NCBI RefSeq assembly: GCF_038630985.1
Contig: NZ_CP152049.1
Span: forward strand, 3,677,501 to 3,741,500
DNA length: 64,000 bases
Source of the DNA: Paenibacillus sp. FSL H8-0548
GTDB taxonomy: Bacteria > Bacillota > Bacilli > Paenibacillales > Paenibacillaceae
Direction: 5' to 3'
This document shows positions 57,997 through 64,000 of the stretch, piece after piece. A program made the position numbers and the translations under genes. Each line of letters starts with the position of its first letter. The first letter of the stretch is position 1. The notes below the pieces were generated by a model. The model was not told the DNA's origin and searched no databases. It was given only the letters and a program-made list of their open reading frames with translations.

Positions 57997-58623
57997 TTAG
58001 CTTTTTTTGCATGTTACAATAATAAAATTTATTGGAGGTTTATCATTCATGTGCTTATTTGGCTCGTCAATTTCTGAAAACTCTACTAGTCCATATTTTT
58101 CAAATTCTTGTTTTATGGAGTCAGAATCATAAAAAAACATTTTTACGCCTTCCATTATCTCAAAATAATCTTTATCCAATTGTGTTCCTTTTCCAAACAT
58201 TGGAGCTTTTTTTGATACAGTTGTAAAAATCATATATCCATTGGGCTTCAATTGATTATAGCAATCGTTAATAAACTTCTCTCTCTCACGATTATTCAAT
58301 AAGTGAATAAGTGCATAACAAAATATACCGTCATAGAGTTTGTTATCAAAAGGCATGTCAGTTACTGAACCATGAAAAACACTAATATCAAGCCCATTTT
58401 GCCTTGCCAAATCAATCGCTGTTTTTGAAATCTCAATACCTGTTACATTTATTCCATTGTCAATAAAAACCTTTGCATTTCTGCCGTATCCAATACCTGG
58501 TAACAGGATGTCCTTAACATTCCTTTCAAGGAAAAAGTCCTTTGTCACGATTGCGGAGTCTGTGGGTTCAAACCCCCACATCGTTTGTTTTTCTATAAAA
58601 CTTGATTCCCAGAATTCCGTCAT
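57997..58623 (-). CDS. Class I SAM-dependent methyltransferase (tellurite/thiopurine-resistance-like)
   Basis: This is a 208-residue protein with motif I as ILLPGIGYGRNAKVF (about residues 39-53), where the usual DLG is LPG, then VTGIEISKTAIDLARQNG and GIFCYALIHLLNNREREKFIN. The Trp/Phe-rich start FWESSFIEKQTMWGFEPTDSA is typical of the TehB/TPMT-like group. It may methylate a toxic small molecule. ATG 58623 is chosen for AAAGGAG seven bases upstream. The frame upstream to 58902 overlaps another gene and is not part of this one. Confidence 0.82.
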   Translation of the reverse strand: MTEFWESSFIEKQTMWGFEPTDSAIVTKDFFLERNVKDILLPGIGYGRNAKVFIDNGINVTGIEISKTAIDLARQNGLDISVFHGSVTDMPFDNKLYDGIFCYALIHLLNNREREKFINDCYNQLKPNGYMIFTTVSKKAPMFGKGTQLDKDYFEIMEGVKMFFYDSDSIKQEFEKYGLVEFSEIDEPNKHMNDKPPINFIIVTCKKS

Positions 58624-58700
58624 ATCTTTATCTCCTTTATGTCTTATTATAATTGGCATGCTATCTTGCTGGACGTTTAATGGAATATTATCACAAGAAA

Positions 58701-58734
58701 GAAGACTGCCGGTAAATTTCGCCGACAGTCCTTC
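58701..58734 (-). terminator. Terminator after the 34-aa gene
   Basis: GAAGACTGCCGG and a matching arm CGCCGACAGTCCTTC form a hairpin with small mismatches, with TTTCTT following on the minus strand. Confidence 0.65.
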
Positions 58735-58759
58735 TCTTATAAGCAGTATACTCCTAATC

Positions 58760-58864
58760 CTACTCGTTGGACAATTCCTTGAGCGATTTGACTTTACCAT
58801 GGGGATGCTGGTCTTGCTTTCGTGACTTCCAGGCAGCCTCTTTCCTTCTTTTCTGGTGAGCCAT
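58760..58864 (-). CDS. Very small basic protein, 34 aa (DUF6254-like)
   Basis: AAAGGAGG lies nine bases before an ATG at 58864, and the frame runs 34 codons to TAG. The product is basic and hydrophilic: AHQKRRKEAAWKSRKQ, then DQHPHGKVKSLKELS. The W-x-x-RKQDQ-x-PHGK-VKSL pattern is like the tiny DUF6254 proteins of bacilli, which I identify from memory. Function is unknown. A hairpin after the gene separates it from the methyltransferase gene. Confidence 0.65.
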   Translation of the reverse strand: MAHQKRRKEAAWKSRKQDQHPHGKVKSLKELSNE

Positions 58865-59037
58865 ATCAGATATCCTCCTTTGGAAAATGAGATGTATACC
58901 ACTTCCTTATATTTTCATTTCTTGTCTCTGTTTATTCATGAAATTATTTCGTTAGGTTTTTGATAAAGTTGAGGCTAAGACGATAAACTTCAATGCTCCC
59001 CCATTATTCCATTCTCTTAATAACATTATTGAATTTC

Positions 59038-60066
59038 TTATATAGAAAGTTGTTTTCGTGGACTAAATAAGTTGTTTCTTAGCAAAATACACACAGCTCC
59101 GAGTAGCAACGATAGTAATCCCCCTACTACGATGTATTGTGTACCGATTGCTGATATAAATAATCCACCTACAGCAGTACCAATTGTTGTTCCTATATTA
59201 GCGGATGATAAAAATAATCCATTAGCGAAATCAGGAGCTTTGGGAGCTGCAGATGTGATCCAATATTGAGCGATATTACCTCCAATACCAGATAATATTC
59301 CCCAAACCAAAGTAATGACAGCCATAGGTACAGTGAACTGTCCAAAAGAGAATAATACGATGTAAACGGCTCCTAATGCGAAAGGAAAAGACACTACAGT
59401 TTTGATAGCATTTTTAGTAAGCAACTTCCCTGCCACAATATTTCCAATAACATTTGCCCCGCCGTATATGACTAACATTAAACTAATCGTCTTCCCAGAA
59501 ATATTAGTAATGGTTTCAAGATACTCAGCGAGATAACTGTAAACCCCAAATATTGCTGAATTTATAAAAATAACTGCGGCAATGGAAAGCCAAGTAATTG
59601 AACTTTTTAATACGCTTAATTGTGAGCCGTATGAGAGTCTTTCCTTAACAGGCATAGTTGGTACAAATAGTAATGTAGCAATGAATGTTAATGTATTAAT
59701 GATAGCAAAGAATAACATGGCCATTTCAAACGAAGTTTCACTAGCAATAAAACTAGTAATTGGCACACCGAGTACCATACCGGCAGAGACTCCCAACATG
59801 ATTTTAGAAACAGCTTTTGGTGCTTCATCACTGCTTACTGAGTTAGCAGCTACTGTAAATGCACCCGAAAACAAGAGCGGCATACTTGGAGCCGATATTG
59901 CAACGGCAAGTGCAAAGAGACTAACAAACAAGCCTGCTTTTGCTACACTGACAGCATAGTAATCAGCAATCAAAGGTAATATACCGATAACACCCATTTC
60001 AGTATTTAAAATACCAAAAACTCCAACCGTCAATATAAATATAAGCAAATTACTTCGTTTAGCCAT
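59038..60066 (-). CDS. MFS transporter with in-frame internal deletion
   Basis: This is a 342-residue DHA1-type major facilitator, about 45 residues shorter than relatives. The sequence runs FALAVAISAPSMPLLFS and then directly AFTVAANSVSSDEAPKAVSK. In relatives the loop 2-3 basic motif and TM3-TM4 lie between these. The rest (TM5-TM12) is normal. The missing part is essential in known MFS pumps, so this one is probably non-functional, though the frame is kept. It is divergent from merR, and a MerR-type promoter controls it. The family suggests export of chloramphenicol- or arabinose-like compounds. Confidence 0.82.
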   Translation of the reverse strand: MAKRSNLLIFILTVGVFGILNTEMGVIGILPLIADYYAVSVAKAGLFVSLFALAVAISAPSMPLLFSGAFTVAANSVSSDEAPKAVSKIMLGVSAGMVLGVPITSFIASETSFEMAMLFFAIINTLTFIATLLFVPTMPVKERLSYGSQLSVLKSSITWLSIAAVIFINSAIFGVYSYLAEYLETITNISGKTISLMLVIYGGANVIGNIVAGKLLTKNAIKTVVSFPFALGAVYIVLFSFGQFTVPMAVITLVWGILSGIGGNIAQYWITSAAPKAPDFANGLFLSSANIGTTIGTAVGGLFISAIGTQYIVVGGLLSLLLGAVCILLRNNLFSPRKQLSI

Positions 60067-60120
60067 AAAAATAGATCTCCAACCTTCCTTACTTCTTCTT
60101 TATTTTCTTAATGCAAAGCA

Positions 60121-60151
60121 ACAATAACCCTTAAACTTGACTTTAAGTCAA
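60121..60151 (-). promoter_or_regulatory. MerR-type promoter for the MFS gene
   Basis: On the minus strand TTGACT, 19 bp and TATTGT. The spacer is overlapped by CTTGACTTTAAGTCAAG (60136-60152), a palindrome. The 19-bp spacer is the hallmark of MerR-activated promoters. Confidence 0.75.
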
Positions 60152-60193
60152 GAAATATTTTTAAATTCCCTGAAGAAGATGTAAAACGCGCTA

Positions 60194-60224
60194 TTGCCTT
60201 AAAGTTAACTTTAAGGTCTATAAT
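60194..60224 (+). promoter_or_regulatory. MerR-type promoter for merR
   Basis: TTGCCT, a 19-bp spacer and TATAAT. The spacer holds the palindrome CTTAAAGTTAACTTTAAG (60198-60215). It is 65 bp before the merR start. Confidence 0.82.
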
Positions 60225-60289
60225 AAAACTTAATGGTTAGAGCACAGTAATAATAAGTGCAAAATTATATACGAAGTATGGAGGATACA

Positions 60290-60673
60290 ATGGAAATGCA
60301 TATAAAAGAAGCAGCAGACAAGATAGGTTTGCCTACACATACACTCCGATATTATGAACAAGAGGGTCTTTTGCCTTTTATAACAAGAGATGAAAATGGA
60401 AATCGTATTTTCAACGAAGCAGATTTAGTATGGTTAGAGTTTATTATTTGTTTACGGAAAACTGACATCCCTCTTTCAGAGCTGCGTGCGATCGTTGAAT
60501 TAACAAAAGAAGGAGACAGCACAGCTTCGCAGCGCAAACAGATATTTGAAAAACATAAAGAGAAAATGATGGAGAAACAAAGAGATTTGGATAACGCTTT
60601 TAACAAAATTGAAACCAAAATAGAATATTATCATGATTTAGAAAAGAAGTACCACAAAGAAAAATTGAATTAA
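60290..60673 (+). CDS. MerR-family transcriptional activator
   Basis: This is a 127-residue regulator with an N-terminal winged helix, MHIKEAADKIGLPTHTLRYYEQEGLLPFITRDENGNRIFNEADLVWLEFI (residues 3-52), and a long coiled-coil helix to the C-terminus. It lacks Cys in the sensor part, so it is an organic-ligand or redox type and not a metal sensor. Promoters with 19-bp spacers and the same palindrome lie before itself, the divergent MFS gene and the downstream alcohol dehydrogenase. ATG 60290 follows GGAGGATAC. A GTG at 60257 is less likely. Confidence 0.9.
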   Translation: MEMHIKEAADKIGLPTHTLRYYEQEGLLPFITRDENGNRIFNEADLVWLEFIICLRKTDIPLSELRAIVELTKEGDSTASQRKQIFEKHKEKMMEKQRDLDNAFNKIETKIEYYHDLEKKYHKEKLN

Positions 60674-60744
60674 GATGTTTTTTATTGAGTCAAATTGTAA
60701 ATGAAGTGGGACACCGCTCTTTATTAATCATTTTCAAAAAAGCC

Positions 60745-60775
60745 TTGCCTTAAAGTCGACATTAAGGCTTAAGCT
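60745..60775 (+). promoter_or_regulatory. MerR-type promoter for the alcohol dehydrogenase
   Basis: TTGCCT, 19 bp and TAAGCT. The spacer includes CTTAAAGTCGACATTAAG (60749-60766). It is the third site of the same pattern in 650 bp, which places adh in the merR regulon. Confidence 0.75.
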
Positions 60776-60873
60776 ATTCATGCAGCTACTAAATACTTTA
60801 AAAATAAGCTGCTGAGCGTTACTTCGTCAGTCAACTTATTATTTTCACAAAAGAAAGGATTGTGTTATCTTTT

Positions 60874-61935
60874 ATGTGCACTAATCGCAAAAACATGACT
60901 ACGACACGTGTTCTAAGTGTCCCAAGTGCAAAAGCACCATTTGAAATGACCACTATTAAGCGGAGAGAATTACGGCCACACGATATCTTAATAGATATTA
61001 AGTTTAGTGGCATTTGCCATTCCGATATTCATAGTGCATTCGGTGAATGGGCTGGTGGAATCTTCCCAATGGTTCCTGGTCATGAAATTGCCGGAGTCGT
61101 AGAAGCAGTGGGAACAGAAGTGACCAAATATATTGTTGGAGACCGTGTTGGCGTTGGCTGCTTTATTGATTCCTGCGGAGAATGCGAATACTGCCTCAGT
61201 GGTGAGGAGCAATATTGTACGAAAGGTGTTATCAACACATATAACAGTCTGGACTACGATGGTAATCCAACATACGGAGGATATAGTCAAAAAATCGTTG
61301 TAACGGAAGGATTCGTTGTCCGTATTCCAGATAGTCTGGATATGGATGTGGCAAGTCCGCTATTATGTGCAGGCATTACCACGTTCTCTCCTTTAAAACG
61401 CTGGAATGCGGGCCCAGGTAAGAAGGTCGCCATTGTAGGCATGGGAGGCCTTGGCCACGTAGCGATTCAATTTGCACATGCTATGGGTGCTGAAGTAACC
61501 GTATTGAGCCGCTCTAATCATAAGAAAGAAGAAGCATTACAATTTGGTGCAGATCATTACTTTACGACAAGTGATCCTGCTGCATTTAAAGAATTAGCAG
61601 GTCGTTTTGATCTGATCTTAAACACCGTGTCTGCAAATCTGAATGTTGATGCGTATTTATCACTGCTTCGCATTGATGGGACCCTTGTAAATGTCGGTGC
61701 ACCAGCTGAACCAGATCAGTATCATGTATTTTCATTAATTATGGGTCGTCGCAGCATTGCAGGTTCACTCGTTGGTGGAATTCGTGAAACCCAGGAAATG
61801 CTCGATTTCGCAGCTGAACACGGCATTGCCCCTATGATTGAAGTGATCAGTGCAGACCAAGTCGAAGAATCGTATGAGCGTGTCCTTAAAAGTGATGTGC
61901 GATATCGGTTCGTTATTGACATCTCTACATTATAA
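60874..61935 (+). CDS. Zinc-dependent NAD(P)-alcohol dehydrogenase (YahK/CAD-like)
   Basis: This is a 353-residue medium-chain dehydrogenase. Catalytic zinc ligands are in GICHSDIH (Cys about 46) and GHEIAG, and structural zinc in [15 protein letters not shown] (about residues 103-117). The nucleotide fold is [24 protein letters not shown], and the SRSN after it suggests NADPH. Close relatives reduce aldehydes, including methylglyoxal and cinnamaldehydes. A MerR-type promoter precedes it, so it is an inducible aldehyde-stress enzyme. The start is uncertain among GTG 60862, ATG 60874 and ATG 60895. Confidence 0.92.
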   Translation: MCTNRKNMTTTRVLSVPSAKAPFEMTTIKRRELRPHDILIDIKFSGICHSDIHSAFGEWAGGIFPMVPGHEIAGVVEAVGTEVTKYIVGDRVGVGCFIDSCGECEYCLSGEEQYCTKGVINTYNSLDYDGNPTYGGYSQKIVVTEGFVVRIPDSLDMDVASPLLCAGITTFSPLKRWNAGPGKKVAIVGMGGLGHVAIQFAHAMGAEVTVLSRSNHKKEEALQFGADHYFTTSDPAAFKELAGRFDLILNTVSANLNVDAYLSLLRIDGTLVNVGAPAEPDQYHVFSLIMGRRSIAGSLVGGIRETQEMLDFAAEHGIAPMIEVISADQVEESYERVLKSDVRYRFVIDISTL

Positions 61936-61980
61936 CTGGCAAAGTTGCTTTCTACATTTTAGAACCGTTACTAATACCGA

Positions 61981-62021
61981 CGAGGAAAAGCAGCAGATCT
62001 CAGATCTGCTGCTTTTCCTCG
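61981..62021 (+). terminator. Terminator after the alcohol dehydrogenase
   Basis: CGAGGAAAAGCAGCAGATCT and its exact complement flank one base, a perfect 20-bp stem. GTTAAATT follows. It may serve the convergent minus-strand gene too. Confidence 0.8.
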
Positions 62022-62052
62022 TTAAATTCACTTGGGAAATTATTCTCAGCCT

Positions 62053-62346
62053 TCAATTAGAAGGTTCAGTCACTAAACGTTCTTTCAGATACATAATTAA
62101 TGAATAAAGCTGTAAATGCAATTCTTGATTTGTTTCTGAAAATGGAGTCTGATCTATTCCATGAGCATCACGTCTAAGTAGTTCTCGGTTAAGTTTTGAA
62201 ATATTGCTAATTAATGTGTGGTTATCCCAATTCTCAATTATAGCATTCATGCGCGGTTGTTTATCATGCTCAACATTATTAAACGCTAGAAAGTTTGGAC
62301 TGAGCATGAAATCGCTAAAAGAAATTTTTTCAGAAGTTGTTGACAC
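62053..62346 (-). CDS. Hypothetical protein, about 97 aa
   Basis: I do not recognise this protein. It is soluble and helical, with SFSDFMLSPNFLAFNNVEHD in the first half and LRRDAHGIDQTPFSETNQEL then a C-terminal amphipathic helix. The start is GTG at 62346 behind GCAGGTG; GTG 62355 is possible. It follows the TetR gene on the same strand with a gap of about 70 bp, so it may be part of the same transcript. Confidence 0.45.
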   Translation of the reverse strand: MSTTSEKISFSDFMLSPNFLAFNNVEHDKQPRMNAIIENWDNHTLISNISKLNRELLRRDAHGIDQTPFSETNQELHLQLYSLIMYLKERLVTEPSN

Positions 62347-62419
62347 GATGTGCACCTGCTTTTTTTTATAAATAATTGTAGCATTATTGTTTCGTTATTT
62401 AAAGCTGCCTGCTCAGGTA

Positions 62420-63019
62420 CTATAACTGATCTACCGGTGAGTCTTCAGCGGCCGAGCCCTTCTCGTGCATCCTCAGAAAATAAATGAGCTGTTCGTTCAT
62501 ATATTCTGGGCTGCGAGCGAAGCCATCATCGCTCCACTCGATGAGCAAGCCCATAATTGCATTAGCCTGATAAGCGACTAGCAAGGGGACGTCTACATCT
62601 TGTAATTGGTCGACCGAAGTACTTTCATGCATCAAGCTTTTTATTTTCTCTAATAATGAATAATAGTAAGACAACGATGATTTCTTATCAAACACGATCT
62701 CATAGAATGTCTGGTATTTCTTCACATGATGAAAAATACGTATCGTCGTAGGGTCTAGGTGGCTCGGAATTAAATGTGACACATGCCGGTAAGGCTCGTA
62801 ATAGGACTCCTCCAAATCTTTGAGCAAATAATGAAGATGCTCGTCAAATAATGCTCCAATGTCTTTATAATGCAAGTAAAAGGTACCTCTATTGACTACA
62901 GCCTCTCGGCAAAGCGTGGATACGGATAACGATTCGAGCGTACTTGTTTTTAACAGAGCCAAGAGTGCTTGATGTAATGCTTTTTTTGTCTTAACAACTC
63001 TTAAATCATTTTCATTCAT
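62420..63019 (-). CDS. TetR/AcrR-family regulator
   Basis: This is a 199-residue repressor. The HTH is TKKALHQALLALLKTSTLESLSVSTLCREAVVNRGTFYLHYKDIGALFDEHLHYLL (about residues 11-65). The C-terminal domain is of the TetR_C type found in DhaS-like regulators (FHHVKKYQTFYEIVFDKKSSLSYYYSLLEKI). The promoter region has TGAAC and GTTCA arms at 63064-63068 and 63085-63089. It lies downstream of an SDR gene on the same strand, separated by a terminator, and probably controls that gene and itself. Confidence 0.9.
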   Translation of the reverse strand: MNENDLRVVKTKKALHQALLALLKTSTLESLSVSTLCREAVVNRGTFYLHYKDIGALFDEHLHYLLKDLEESYYEPYRHVSHLIPSHLDPTTIRIFHHVKKYQTFYEIVFDKKSSLSYYYSLLEKIKSLMHESTSVDQLQDVDVPLLVAYQANAIMGLLIEWSDDGFARSPEYMNEQLIYFLRMHEKGSAAEDSPVDQL

Positions 63020-63063
63020 GTCCTCTATTCACCTCTTGTAAAATAAAATATGTATTGGTTTAA

Positions 63064-63089
63064 TGAACGATTTTGAACTCGTCTGTTCA
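63064..63089. promoter_or_regulatory. Possible TetR operator
   Basis: TGAAC (63064) and GTTCA (63085) form short inverted arms 16 bp apart, about 50 bp before the tetR start. Only position and symmetry support it. Confidence 0.35.
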
Positions 63090-63186
63090 ATAGCTTTAAT
63101 ATGAAGTGTATTATATAACGTTTTCTTCAAAATGTGTACTTTTTTGCGACGACTCTGACGTCTCTTAGCAGCACTTGAAAGAGAAA

Positions 63187-63221
63187 AAAGGCTGCAAGCA
63201 GTCTAGCTGCCTGTAGCCTTT
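63187..63221 (-). terminator. Terminator after the SDR gene
   Basis: AAAGGCTGCAAGCAG and GCTGCCTGTAGCCTTT pair with small mismatches around TCTA. A TTTTTT run follows on the minus strand. Confidence 0.8.
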
Positions 63222-63307
63222 GTGTCAAACGTAATAAAGTATATATATCGCCTAGCATTAATTTCAATCATTGCTTATTCTGCTTAAGCAAAGTGCAGAT
63301 CGCAAGT

Positions 63308-64000
63308 TTAGAAACCTGCCGTCCAGCCACCGTCCGCGGCAATTACAGCGCCATTTACAAAGCTGGATTCATCGGATGCCAGGAACAGAGCCACCTGTGC
63401 AATTTCTTCCGCTTGTCCAACACGTGGGATAACACCTTGCGTAACCTTCGTGCGCGAAGCGCCAAATTCATTTACGTTATTGATTGTGTTAGCGATATTT
63501 GTCATCGTTGCGCCTGGAGCAATCGCATTACATCGGATGCCTTTTTGCGCATACATAAAGCCTGTATTTTTGGTTATGCCGATAACGGCATGTTTGGAAG
63601 CTGTATAAGCAACACCCGCATGAGCACCGCTGAAGCCCCCTGTTGAGGCTGTATTAATAATAACGCCATTTCCTTTCTCAAGAAAGATCGGAAGTGCTTT
63701 GCGGATCGCCCGCATAACGCCTTTTGTATTAATATCGAAGATAAGATCCCATTTTTCGTCATTTACATCACCAGCAGCTGCCATGTTGTCCATAATGCCG
63801 GCATTGTTAACCAAAATATCAAGTGTTCCGTATTCTTTAACGGCGGTATCGATCATAGCATTAATGTCATTCAGGTCGGCAACGTTGGTTTTTACTGCGA
63901 TTGCTTCCCCACCAGTTGATTTAATAGCGGTGGCAACAGCTTCCGCACCCTCGATGTTCAAATCTGAGACAACGACACGTGCTCCTTCTTTCGCGTATAG
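63308..64000 (-). CDS. Short-chain dehydrogenase/reductase, 5' part outside the window
   Basis: The frame is open from the right window edge; 230 codons and the stop are visible. The visible part starts LYAKEGARVVVSDLNIEGAE, which follows the nucleotide-binding loop. It has VNNAGIMD, the catalytic Ser and Tyr-x3-Lys in IINTASTGGFSGAHAGVAYTASKHAVIG, and the end FVNGAVIAADGGWTAGF, typical of classical SDRs of the FabG type. The acidic Asp after strand 2 suggests NAD preference. It lies upstream of a TetR gene on the same strand and may be its target. A terminator follows. Confidence 0.92.
   Translation of the reverse strand, partial: LYAKEGARVVVSDLNIEGAEAVATAIKSTGGEAIAVKTNVADLNDINAMIDTAVKEYGTLDILVNNAGIMDNMAAAGDVNDEKWDLIFDINTKGVMRAIRKALPIFLEKGNGVIINTASTGGFSGAHAGVAYTASKHAVIGITKNTGFMYAQKGIRCNAIAPGATMTNIANTINNVNEFGASRTKVTQGVIPRVGQAEEIAQVALFLASDESSFVNGAVIAADGGWTAGF

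Noticed and set aside
1..64000. CRISPR arrays, tRNA or rRNA genes
   Set aside because: No regularly spaced direct repeats with unique spacers, no cloverleaf with a CCA-type end and no rRNA-like conserved blocks were seen on either strand.

Overview
The window reads like the chromosome of a low-to-moderate-GC, endospore-forming member of the Bacillales, most like Paenibacillus. It has a complete gerA-type germination operon, strong GGAGG-type ribosome binding sites with frequent TTG/GTG starts, lipoproteins with Firmicute lipoboxes, a bicupin oxalate decarboxylase homologue and a nitrate reductase fused to a diflavin reductase. No rRNA, tRNA, CRISPR array or replication origin was recognised. 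Genus assignment is inference from gene content.

Region 1 (1-16.2 kb) is mostly ordinary core and accessory genes: the end of an ADP-ribosylglycohydrolase, small membrane proteins, a nested repeat ending in a 199-bp MITE-like element (2521-3089), a TmrB-type tunicamycin resistance ATPase, FabI, a NagZ-like lipoprotein, an oxalate decarboxylase homologue with an altered active-site lid, an HxlR-controlled efflux/aldo-keto reductase pair, a Nudix hydrolase, a HisA of the eukaryotic type, HAD and GNAT proteins, a Fur-controlled siderophore-binding lipoprotein and an internally deleted inositol monophosphatase pseudogene.

Region 2 (16.3-29.2 kb) is transport and sensing: ZIP and SulP transporters with an ArsR regulator, a BlaI/M56-peptidase/DUF3105 module with matching operators, a heterodimeric ABC exporter preceded by a His-rich small protein and a striking double palindrome, an alpha/beta hydrolase, and a divergent AraC regulator/phytanoyl-CoA-type dioxygenase pair.

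Region 3 (29.2-41.2 kb) is a decay and insertion zone. It holds a YhdH-type reductase fragment, a 405-bp duplication carrying a broken SRPBCC gene, a recombinase fragment, an IS66 wreck, IS21-like repeat ends, a MraY-like gene with an in-frame stop and an alkene reductase with an in-frame stop. Between these lie intact imports: a Fur-controlled FNR-type reductase, an ECF sigma/DUF4871 pair, an Rrf2/methyltransferase pair, and a SigX5-like sigma factor with an AHSA1 partner.

Region 4 (41.2-64 kb) holds a TetR/SDR/alkene-reductase electrophile-response cluster with repeated operators, VanZ, a TetR/methionine-aminopeptidase operon, the gerBAC operon, a GC-richer ferric-reductase/ApbE/small-protein operon, ModA, MarR and the 1406-residue nitrate reductase fusion. 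It then has two short genes, a methyltransferase, a MerR regulon (an MFS pump with an in-frame deletion, merR and a zinc alcohol dehydrogenase, each with a 19-bp-spacer promoter), and a TetR next to an SDR cut by the window edge. Many modules share one design, a one-component repressor beside a detoxifying enzyme or pump. No wholly new multi-gene system is proven here. The best leads are the BlaI/M56/DUF3105 module, the oxalate decarboxylase lid variant, the orphan double palindrome before the ABC exporter, the ApbE/ferric-reductase/small-protein operon and the set of related repeat elements.
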